DNA from: Hyphomicrobiales bacterium
Lineage (GTDB): Bacteria > Pseudomonadota > Alphaproteobacteria > Rhizobiales > Beijerinckiaceae
DNA: 64,000 nt
Direction: 5' to 3'
NCBI GenBank assembly: GCA_027483945.1
Contig: JAIXTM010000005.1
Span: forward strand, 62,001 to 126,000
The position numbers were made by a program, and so were the translations under genes. The notes beneath the pieces are model-generated. The model was not told where the DNA came from, ran no database searches, and saw only the letters and a program-made list of their open reading frames with translations. Shown here one piece after another: positions 49,202 through 59,340 of this stretch (position 1 is its first letter; each line of letters starts with the position of its first letter).

Positions 49202-51679
49202 TTAAGCCCGATCCGAATCGCGAGCGGCTTCCTTAGAAGCACCATCAATTTCATCTGGACCCATATCGGTATTTTCCCACTGCCCACCCATTCGACGGTC
49301 TAGGCGTGTTATCAGCCTGCTGACTTCCGGGTCGCCAAGAACCTGTTCCGCCTCTCTAAGCAACTCGAGAGCCTCCTCGTACATAAAATTCTTTTTTGTT
49401 CTCTTATAGTATTCAATGCCAAGTTCAGCGTATGCCGCTAGTATATGTCTATTATTATTATATCTTTCTGCTCCATAAAGCGCTAGGTCTCGCGCTTCCT
49501 CGAGTATCGCTATCCTGTCTTCCTCCATAATGCCCCGCGTCTGAGTAGCGCGCGCAACCATCAGCTGAATTTTGAACCTGTATACAGGGGCGTCAACTCT
49601 AAAGTCTTTCTCAAAAAGCCTTATCTCAGTTTCAGCCTCTTCAAACTGATTTACAGCTATCAAATTTCGGATCAGTCGATGTCGCGGAACTCGTTCTCCA
49701 GGCGCAACAGATATCATCTTTCTGAGGAGCCGATTCTGGATCTTCTTATCGGATATCCGCGGAAGTCCTGTATCTAAGTTGCATAGCTCGTTAATAGTGC
49801 GGATCTCGATCGGATAAGTTGGTATAACGTTGTCGATTACTCGCTCAAATAACTCTATTGTTTTCTCGATATCTCCAAATCGAGCGCGAGCAATAATTCC
49901 TGCGATGACCGGATGACGCGTTCGCCACCCAAATATCATCTGTTTCTCACTGATGTCATATTCATGTATAATGTCGGTCAAACGTGACAATACACCCTCA
50001 ATCGCCATGGCTGGAACACCGAGAAGGCGGATAATCAGCTGTCGATGAACACGGATTCCAGCTGCTTCCATAGCAGATACATGGCGATATATATCCTGAT
50101 CTTCTTGAGCTAAAGTCGCAAACTCCCTTAAAATAATGCCATCATAGGTTTCTGAAGCGAATATGTTCTTCATGCACACAAACATATCTGCCTCGCATCG
50201 GTTCGTTAATCTCCGCTTTTTTTCAGTTTTTGAGAATCCGCTGAACGTGTTTTCCACCAGCGCGCGTAGAGAAGATTTCGTGTCAACCAATGCTATTAGT
50301 CGCTCTATTTCCTCCGGTGCCAACGTACTCTGAAAAAATTCGCGGCCGTAGTGGAAAAAATTTGGACTCTTGATACGATGCGCCCACAGATTCCGGCTTG
50401 ATGTTGCAATGATGTTGAGGTGTCCATTATCTGCTGCAACTAGTCCGTCAACGAGGTCATTTAGATCGTTTAGATGCGCATGTGCATCGTCTACAATTAG
50501 TATACCGGACTCACGTCTAACTCTAAGATCATCGGCAACCTTTAGCCACTCCTCAGACAAGAGACGATGATCAGATAAATGCTCCCAAACATGAAGCCCT
50601 TCGCGGCTAAACTTCAAACCAGTTTGCCGAGCAGTTGTTGTTTTCCCGACACCGCTAGCCCCCAGAATGACTGCACAACATTTAGATTCATCTTTCAAAA
50701 ATGAGTGGATATCAGCCGCCAAAGACCGGTCAAACGTTAAGCCCTCCGCAATATCGGCGTAAGTCGCGGGCCACCCGTTAAAAAGCGCGCTCGCGTTCCC
50801 TCTTGATGGATTGCTGCATTCCGATACATCTAGCGTTACAGGTCTCAGTGGAAAGCGATGGTCAATCAAACTGCCGCTTATGTCGGTCAACTCCGGCACC
50901 AAGGCGGCGCGTTTAGCTAGCCCGGCGAAAAATTCGTCAATGCCGCCAAAAGCTACACGTATACCCCTCTTCTCGTAAAGAGATGCCCTGTCTTCGTCGG
51001 CAGAATATAGTAATAAGTATACTTGTCCACCAGACGGCATAGAATTGTTCAGGTTCATAGCCTTATTTATAATTTCTTTTATGTGAACATCAGATAGAGA
51101 AGATCCTATAATTATAAGATTAGAATTACATAAATCGGATTTAAGCTGCTGATATAGAGCCTCTCGATATGTTAAAGTTTCATCATAATCAGTATCGCTC
51201 AGAATTATCCGAGCATTTTGTCTATTGTCAGTGATGTCATTATGAATTGAACCATGTAGTTTAAATAGCCTAGCTTCGTCGGTAGGTATATCTGATCTGA
51301 AGTCAAAATTTGACGCGCATATGTTAATTCGTGCACCTCGGGCTGCGTATGACTGTTCAATCACATTGTCATAGTTGGTTGTATATATGCTCTTCCAATT
51401 GTATAAGGATATGTTTGCTATGCCTCCGCTTGGGCGTACATCTTTAAATAGCTCTCTAAGGCTTTCGATCAAATGCTTTCTAGAATGCTTTGACTCAATT
51501 ATTCCCGCTATTTCCTGTAGCGAGAACGCCGAAGGATCAATATTGAATCGTTGGCCTAGGTGTTCAATTATTCGCCTGACAGTTGGGGCGTTCGAGGGCA
51601 CCGACGACCCTGCGCCAAAAAATAAAACAGTCTTTCTGGGGTCAAGCTCGTTTGTCAGCTGGGATAAGGGAATGCTCAT
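49202..51679 (-). CDS. SIR2-STAND-like NTPase, probable anti-phage defence protein
   Basis: 825 residues. The N-terminal SIR2-like domain (about 1-275) has FGAGSS (21-26), TTNYD (100-104), LHGS with the catalytic-type His142, and IGSSLSD (191-197), so NAD cleavage is plausible. A P-loop NTPase follows: Walker A GASGVGKTT (340-348), Walker B ILIVDDAH (393-400), sensor ATSSR (425-429). The C-terminal part (about 600-800) is helical and TPR-like. This is the layout of Avs/SIR2-STAND defence proteins, in which target sensing triggers NAD depletion. The gene is clearly AT-rich and uses codons unlike its neighbours, pointing to recent transfer. Confidence 0.82.
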   Translation of the reverse strand: MSIPLSQLTNELDPRKTVLFFGAGSSVPSNAPTVRRIIEHLGQRFNIDPSAFSLQEIAGIIESKHSRKHLIESLRELFKDVRPSGGIANISLYNWKSIYTTNYDNVIEQSYAARGARINICASNFDFRSDIPTDEARLFKLHGSIHNDITDNRQNARIILSDTDYDETLTYREALYQQLKSDLCNSNLIIIGSSLSDVHIKEIINKAMNLNNSMPSGGQVYLLLYSADEDRASLYEKRGIRVAFGGIDEFFAGLAKRAALVPELTDISGSLIDHRFPLRPVTLDVSECSNPSRGNASALFNGWPATYADIAEGLTFDRSLAADIHSFLKDESKCCAVILGASGVGKTTTARQTGLKFSREGLHVWEHLSDHRLLSEEWLKVADDLRVRRESGILIVDDAHAHLNDLNDLVDGLVAADNGHLNIIATSSRNLWAHRIKSPNFFHYGREFFQSTLAPEEIERLIALVDTKSSLRALVENTFSGFSKTEKKRRLTNRCEADMFVCMKNIFASETYDGIILREFATLAQEDQDIYRHVSAMEAAGIRVHRQLIIRLLGVPAMAIEGVLSRLTDIIHEYDISEKQMIFGWRTRHPVIAGIIARARFGDIEKTIELFERVIDNVIPTYPIEIRTINELCNLDTGLPRISDKKIQNRLLRKMISVAPGERVPRHRLIRNLIAVNQFEEAETEIRLFEKDFRVDAPVYRFKIQLMVARATQTRGIMEEDRIAILEEARDLALYGAERYNNNRHILAAYAELGIEYYKRTKKNFMYEEALELLREAEQVLGDPEVSRLITRLDRRMGGQWENTDMGPDEIDGASKEAARDSDRA

Positions 51680-51743
51680 GGCCTAATTCCATCCTAAGAC
51701 ACTCTTCCGCAATAGAGGTGCGGTGTTGTACAATATGCCAATT

Positions 51744-51752
51744 ATTATACCA
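51744..51752 (-). promoter_or_regulatory. Extended -10 promoter element for the SIR2-STAND gene
   Basis: On the minus strand the sequence reads TGGTATAAT, a perfect -10 with the TG extension, about 65 bases before the ATG. No good -35 is seen, which extended -10 promoters can tolerate. The surrounding 226-base gap down to uvrA is AT-rich and holds no gene. Confidence 0.55.
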
Positions 51753-51905
51753 CTTCAGCATCTATCCAGTTCGTAGCGCGGACCACCTCTATTTTCGCCT
51801 ACAAAGTAGACATCGAGTCGATGTAGAAGACAAGCTGCCAGAAATCTGTTTGACGATACTAAGGAAGTGGGTTTCGCATCCTACACTGAACGAGAGAGTA
51901 GTCTT

Positions 51906-54872
<2,967 letters not shown>

Positions 54873-54958
54873 GGACCGGACCGATGGGGATCGGCGCATG
54901 GCTGCGCCGCAACGTCATATAGGGCGTCCCGGCATGGGAATCAGCCCCGGCAGATTGC

Positions 54959-54973
54959 GAACAAAAATAGAAC
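54959..54973. promoter_or_regulatory. LexA (SOS) box of uvrA
   Basis: GAACAAAAATAGAAC, matching the alphaproteobacterial LexA direct repeat GAAC-N7-GAAC. It lies between uvrA and proX. The same 15 bases recur before ssb. Confidence 0.75.
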
Positions 54974-55093
54974 GTTGACTTCTTTGCAGCAAGCGCGGCA
55001 CCTTTCCGGCTCCGCTTCGTTGTCACGCAGGCCGATGCCGGGTCCCGCCCGGCGCGGCCCGTCCTGCCCGCCATCGCCCTGCTGGAGGTCCCC

Positions 55094-56092
55094 ATGCGCC
55101 GCTTGCCGATCCTCGCCCTCGCGGTCCTCGCCGCCGCGTTGTTTCAGGCCGGCAGTGCCGGGGCCTGCGAGCTGAAGCGCCCGGTGAAATTTGCCGGCCT
55201 TGATTACGATTCGGCTGCCTTCCACACGGCGGTGGCACAGGAAATCGCCCGGACGGGCTTTGGCTGCGCAGTGGACCGGGTGCCCGGCGCCACGGCCGCG
55301 CTCGTCAACGGCCTCGCCCGCGGCGATGTCGACGTCATCATGGAGATCTGGCTCGCCAACCCGGTCGACGCCTGGGTGAAGGCGAGCGAAGCGGGGCGGG
55401 TGGTCCCGCTCGGAACGACGTTCCCGGATGCCAGCGAGGGCTGGTTCGTGCCGCGCTACGTTGTGGAGGGCGACAAGCCGGCGGCTCCGGGACTGAAGGC
55501 GGTGACCGATCTGAAGGCCGTCGCGCAAGCGTTTGCGGACCCGGAGGAACCTGGAAAGGGCCGCTTCTATAATTGCCCGGCCGGCTGGGTCTGCGAAGGG
55601 ATCAACACCAAGAAGCTGAAGGCCTATGGGCTGGACGGGCTCTACACCAACGTACGTGGCGGCTCCGGCGAGGCCCTGGTCGCGGCCATCGAGTCGGCGA
55701 TCAAGCGCAAGCGGCCGGTCCTGTTCTATTATTGGGGTCCGAGCTGGCTGGTGGGCGCCTACGATCTGGTGAAACTGGAAGAGCCCCGCTTCGATCCTGC
55801 GATCTGGGCCGCATTGAAGAGCCAGGACGCGCCGACGCGCGCCACCGCCTTCCCCGACAGCCGCGTCGTCATCGGCGCGAGTGTGGATCTCGTCCGGGAC
55901 GCGCCGCGGCTCGCCTCGTTCCTGAAGGCCTACACGACGACCAGCGCCTTCACCTCGCAGATGCTGGCGGCGGCGCGGTCCGGCGGCATCACGCCGGAGG
56001 CGCAGGCCAAGCTGTTCCTGAAAAATCATCCCGAGATCTGGAAGGCCTGGCTCCCTGCCGACATCGCGGCGAAGGTGGAAGCGGGTTTGTGA
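55094..56092 (+). CDS. Glycine betaine/choline-type ABC transporter binding protein
   Basis: 332 residues. A signal peptide (about 1-24) is followed by an OpuAC-type binding fold. Aromatic residues such as YYWGPSWL near 214 fit a quaternary-amine cage. It would bind betaine, choline or a similar compound in the periplasm. RBS GGAGG precedes the ATG. The permease gene follows after 25 bp; no ATPase gene is nearby. Confidence 0.83.
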   Translation: MRRLPILALAVLAAALFQAGSAGACELKRPVKFAGLDYDSAAFHTAVAQEIARTGFGCAVDRVPGATAALVNGLARGDVDVIMEIWLANPVDAWVKASEAGRVVPLGTTFPDASEGWFVPRYVVEGDKPAAPGLKAVTDLKAVAQAFADPEEPGKGRFYNCPAGWVCEGINTKKLKAYGLDGLYTNVRGGSGEALVAAIESAIKRKRPVLFYYWGPSWLVGAYDLVKLEEPRFDPAIWAALKSQDAPTRATAFPDSRVVIGASVDLVRDAPRLASFLKAYTTTSAFTSQMLAAARSGGITPEAQAKLFLKNHPEIWKAWLPADIAAKVEAGL

Positions 56093-56117
56093 CCGGAGGC
56101 CCAAGGGCGCATCGCGC

Positions 56118-56996
56118 GTGACCTCGCTGCTGCCCGATCTCGGCCCCGCGATCCAAGAGGCCGTCAGGACCTTCGTGGACACGCTGGTCGTGCGCTACGG
56201 GGATGGCACGGAAGCCTTTTCGCTATGGCTGACGACGCCGGTGCGCTGGGCCGAGGCGGGGTTGACGCGGCTGCCCCCGGAAGCGGGAATCGTTCTGGTC
56301 TTCGCTGCCGCCTGGCTGGCGACGAGGCGGCTGCGCTTTGCCGTCATGATGGCGATGCTGGCCATCGCCATCGCGCTTCTGGGCCTGTGGCTGGCCGCGA
56401 TGCAGAGCTTGGCCCTGGTCGTGGTCGCGGTCGCCATGGTCGTCCTCGTCGCCGTACCGCTCGGGATCGCTGCGTCGCGTTCCGCACGCGTCTCCGGGGC
56501 GCTGAGGCCCGTCTACGACGTGATGCAGACGATCCCGAGCTTCGTCTACCTGATCCCCGTCGCCATGCTGCTGGGTCTTGGCCGGGCGCCGGCGCTGGTG
56601 GCGACGTTTGTGTATGCGCTGCCGCCGCTGGCGCGGCTCACCGAGCTCGGCCTGCGGGAGGTGGAGCTTCGCTATGTGGAGGGCGCAAGGGCGCTTGGCC
56701 TGAGCGCGCGCCAGGCGCTTTGGCTCGTGGAATTGCCGCTGGCCCGGCCCAGCATCCTCCAGGGTCTCAACCAGTCGGTGCTGATGGCCTTGGGCATGGT
56801 CGTCGTCGCCTCGATGATCGGCGCCAAGGGTCTCGGCGAGGTGGTCCTGCTCGGTCTGCAACGAGCCGATGCCGGCCTCGGCTTCGTCGGCGGGCTCGGG
56901 ATCGTGCTGCTCGCCATGCTGCTGGATAGGCTGGCGCGGGCAGCGTGGTCGAACGGAACGGCCGGAGCCGGGAAGACCGGCTCCCGTCGGCGCTGA
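56118..56996 (+). CDS. Glycine betaine/choline-type ABC transporter permease (ProW-like)
   Basis: 292 residues from a GTG. Five to seven hydrophobic segments and the permease loop EGARALGLSARQALWLVELP are present, with MQTIPSFVYLIPVAMLLG, typical of ProW/OpuAB. An ATP-binding partner (ProV) is missing from this operon, so either it is encoded elsewhere or the system is incomplete. Confidence 0.83.
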   Translation: MTSLLPDLGPAIQEAVRTFVDTLVVRYGDGTEAFSLWLTTPVRWAEAGLTRLPPEAGIVLVFAAAWLATRRLRFAVMMAMLAIAIALLGLWLAAMQSLALVVVAVAMVVLVAVPLGIAASRSARVSGALRPVYDVMQTIPSFVYLIPVAMLLGLGRAPALVATFVYALPPLARLTELGLREVELRYVEGARALGLSARQALWLVELPLARPSILQGLNQSVLMALGMVVVASMIGAKGLGEVVLLGLQRADAGLGFVGGLGIVLLAMLLDRLARAAWSNGTAGAGKTGSRRR

Positions 56997-57021
56997 CCCG
57001 CTGCACCTTGACGGTCGACAA

Positions 57022-57036
57022 GAACAAAAATAGAAC
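57022..57036. promoter_or_regulatory. LexA (SOS) box of ssb
   Basis: GAACAAAAATAGAAC again, identical over 15 bases including the spacer to the box before uvrA. It lies 112 bases before the ssb ATG. Confidence 0.75.
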
Positions 57037-57148
57037 ATAAAGCGTGGTTACGGCCTGTGGACGCAGGCAGGTTTCCGGGTGCCCGCGCGTGTCGCTCCGC
57101 GCTAGGAATGCGGGATCGGCCGGGTGTCGTCGTGCGGTGGAGGTTCTG

Positions 57149-57646
57149 ATGTCGGGAAGCGTCAACAAGGTGATCCTGGTGGGCAATCTTGGCCGCGACC
57201 CGGAGACGCGCCAGATGGGCTCGGGCGAGTCCGTCACCAATTTCTCCGTCGCAACGTCCGAGACCTGGCGCGACAAGGGCACGGGCGAGCGCCGCGAGCG
57301 CACCGAGTGGCACAACGTCGTGATCTTCAACGAGAATCTCGGGAAGATCGCTCAGCAATATCTGAAGAAGGGCTCGAAGGTTTATCTCGAGGGCCAGCTC
57401 CAGACCCGCAAATACCAGGACAAGAACGGCCAGGAGCGTCAGGCCACCGAGGTCGTGCTCCAGCGCTATCGCGGCGAGCTCACGCTGCTCGACAGCCGTG
57501 GCGGCGGAGGCGGTGGCGATTATGGCGGGGGCGGCGAGGCGGAGGACCGCAGCGGCTTCGGGCGGTCTTCGCCGATGGAGCGGCGGCCTTCCGCGCCGGC
57601 CGGCGGCCGGTCGATGGCTGATCTCGACGACGACATCCCGTTCTAG
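57149..57646 (+). CDS. ssb: Single-stranded DNA-binding protein
   Basis: 165 residues. The OB-fold (about 1-112) starts [19 protein letters not shown], followed by a Gly-rich flexible linker and the acidic tip DLDDDIPF that recruits repair and replication partners. Start ATG 57149 is the family start. SOS control is suggested by the upstream LexA box. Confidence 0.96.
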   Translation: MSGSVNKVILVGNLGRDPETRQMGSGESVTNFSVATSETWRDKGTGERRERTEWHNVVIFNENLGKIAQQYLKKGSKVYLEGQLQTRKYQDKNGQERQATEVVLQRYRGELTLLDSRGGGGGGDYGGGGEAEDRSGFGRSSPMERRPSAPAGGRSMADLDDDIPF

Positions 57647-57674
57647 CCGGGCTGCCTGCGGGCCTCCCATTCCG

Positions 57675-57715
57675 AAGCCCGCCCCGCTTCCGCGGCGGCG
57701 GGCTTTGTCTTTCTT
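57675..57715 (+). terminator. Intrinsic terminator of ssb
   Basis: AAGCCCGCC at 57675-57683 pairs with GGCGGGCTT at 57697-57705, followed by TTGTCTTTCTTTC. It lies 29 bases after the stop. Confidence 0.75.
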
Positions 57716-57783
57716 TCAGGCCGGATTCTGTGGCTTTTAGTCCACGCCCGGCACCATCCGGCGGTTGTGGAGGGCGGTGCCGA

Positions 57784-57812
57784 TTGACTCTCACCGGGCG
57801 CGCCTGTGGAAT
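57784..57812 (+). promoter_or_regulatory. Possible sigma-70 promoter of the Slam-like gene
   Basis: TTGACT, 17 bases, TGGAAT. The -35 is good and the -10 keeps four of six consensus bases. Transcription would start near 57820, placing the next hairpin in the leader. Confidence 0.35.
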
Positions 57813-57843
57813 AGAAGGCTGAACGGCAGGGGCGATCGACCGC

Positions 57844-57868
57844 AGCGCCGGACCCACGGTCCGGCGCT
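57844..57868 (+). other. Perfect hairpin in the leader of the Slam-like gene
   Basis: AGCGCCGGACC and GGTCCGGCGCT form an 11-bp stem with a 3-base loop, 29 bases before the ATG. There is no T run after it, so it looks more like an RNA control element or stability hairpin than a terminator. Confidence 0.5.
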
Positions 57869-57896
57869 TGCAGGTATGGGGCGGCAAGACCCGGCC

Positions 57897-59327
57897 ATGC
57901 CCGTTCGCGGTACCGGTTGGGTGGGCGTCGTGAGTACCTGTACGTTCGTTGCGCGTTTCGCTGCGGCGCTCGCGGCCCGTGTTCGGGGCCTCGCCGGGCG
58001 GAGCCTCGTCATCGCGATCGCGGTCGGCGCGTCGGCCCCGGCCTGGGCGCAGGGCGGTCCCAACGCCTTCGCGACGCCCGCGCTCAAGCAGCGTTACGAA
58101 GCCCTGTTCGCCCGCAACCTGGCCAACCCGTCCGATCTCGACGCCGCATTCCAGTTCGCCGAGGTTTCGACCCAGATCGGCGATTACGAGGCGGCCATCG
58201 GCGCTCTGGAACGGATGGTCTTCTACAATCCGAACCTGCCGCGAGTGAAGCTGGAACTGGGCGTCCTCTATTTTCGCCTCGGCTCCTACGAGATGGCGCG
58301 GTCGTACCTGTCCGCGGCGATGACGGGACCGGACGTGCCGTCCGAGGTCCGCAACAGGGTCGAGATGTTCGTGACCGAGATCGACCGGCGCGCCAAGCCT
58401 TCGCAGTGGAGTGGCTTCGCCCAGGTCGGCATCCGGCACCAGAGCAACGCCAATGCCGGGCCGAACACGCTTTCGGTCCGGGCCTTCGGCTTCGATGCCG
58501 TCCTGAACCAGCAGTTCCGCAAGCAACCCGACACGAACTGGTTCGCGCTGGCGGGCGTCCGCTTCGTGCACGATTTCGGCAACCAGCGCGGCGACGCGCT
58601 GGAGGCCTCGCTCATCGGTTATTATGCCGGCCAGGCCAAGTTCGACCGGCTCAATACGGGGCTGGTCGAGGTGAATATCGGCCCGCGCCTCGCGCTGATG
58701 CCCGATGCCTGGATGGGCTCGTCCTTGAAGCCCTATCTGGTCGCGACGACGGTCGCTTTGGGCGACAATCCCTATCTGAATTCCTGGGGCGGCGGCATGC
58801 TGCTGTCCTTCCCCATGGGCCTGGCCGTCATCGAGCCGGGTGTCGAGGTGCGCCAGCGCGTGTACGAGGCCTCGACGAACTATCCCAGCGCGCCGGATCA
58901 GAACGGCCAGCTCATCTCGGCCTATGTGCTCGGCAACGGGGCGCTGTTCGGCAGCATGCGCTGGCAGGGCCGTCTGGCGCTCAACCGCAACGAGTCCCGC
59001 TTCGCCTACAACACCTACGACCAGACGACGGCGGATATCAGCTTCCCTTACGAATTCGACGCCGCTTTCCTGCCGCGGCCGCGCAAATGGACGCTGTCGC
59101 CATCCTTCGGCTGGTCCCGCACGGTCTACGAGGCGCCGAACTTCATCGTGGACCCGACGACGAAGCGTCGCGACACCGAATTGCGCACCGGGCTGCTGCT
59201 GGATGCGCCGCTGAGCGACACGTTCGGCTTCTCGGCGCAGGTGCAGTACAGCGTCACCAATTCCAATCTGCCGAATTTCGACACCCGCAACCTGTCGGTC
59301 CTTGCCGGTCCGACGGCCCGGTTCTGA
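57897..59327 (+). CDS. DUF560/Slam-like outer-membrane protein
   Basis: About 476 residues. A signal sequence (about 35-52, ending PAWAQ) precedes TPR-like helices (about 60-160; FAEVSTQIGDYEAAIGALER). The rest is an Aromatic-rich beta-barrel ending in GPTARF with a C-terminal Phe. Slam proteins (type XI secretion) move lipoproteins or soluble cargo across the outer membrane. The next gene encodes a plausible cargo. The start could also be the GTG at 57930. Confidence 0.72.
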   Translation: MPVRGTGWVGVVSTCTFVARFAAALAARVRGLAGRSLVIAIAVGASAPAWAQGGPNAFATPALKQRYEALFARNLANPSDLDAAFQFAEVSTQIGDYEAAIGALERMVFYNPNLPRVKLELGVLYFRLGSYEMARSYLSAAMTGPDVPSEVRNRVEMFVTEIDRRAKPSQWSGFAQVGIRHQSNANAGPNTLSVRAFGFDAVLNQQFRKQPDTNWFALAGVRFVHDFGNQRGDALEASLIGYYAGQAKFDRLNTGLVEVNIGPRLALMPDAWMGSSLKPYLVATTVALGDNPYLNSWGGGMLLSFPMGLAVIEPGVEVRQRVYEASTNYPSAPDQNGQLISAYVLGNGALFGSMRWQGRLALNRNESRFAYNTYDQTTADISFPYEFDAAFLPRPRKWTLSPSFGWSRTVYEAPNFIVDPTTKRRDTELRTGLLLDAPLSDTFGFSAQVQYSVTNSNLPNFDTRNLSVLAGPTARF

Positions 59328-59340
59328 CGGAGCGGAGCGC

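Noticed and set aside
49096-51905. Prophage or integrative element around the SIR2-STAND gene
   Set aside because: No integrase, transposase, tRNA or flanking direct repeat was found; only the single AT-rich gene stands out.
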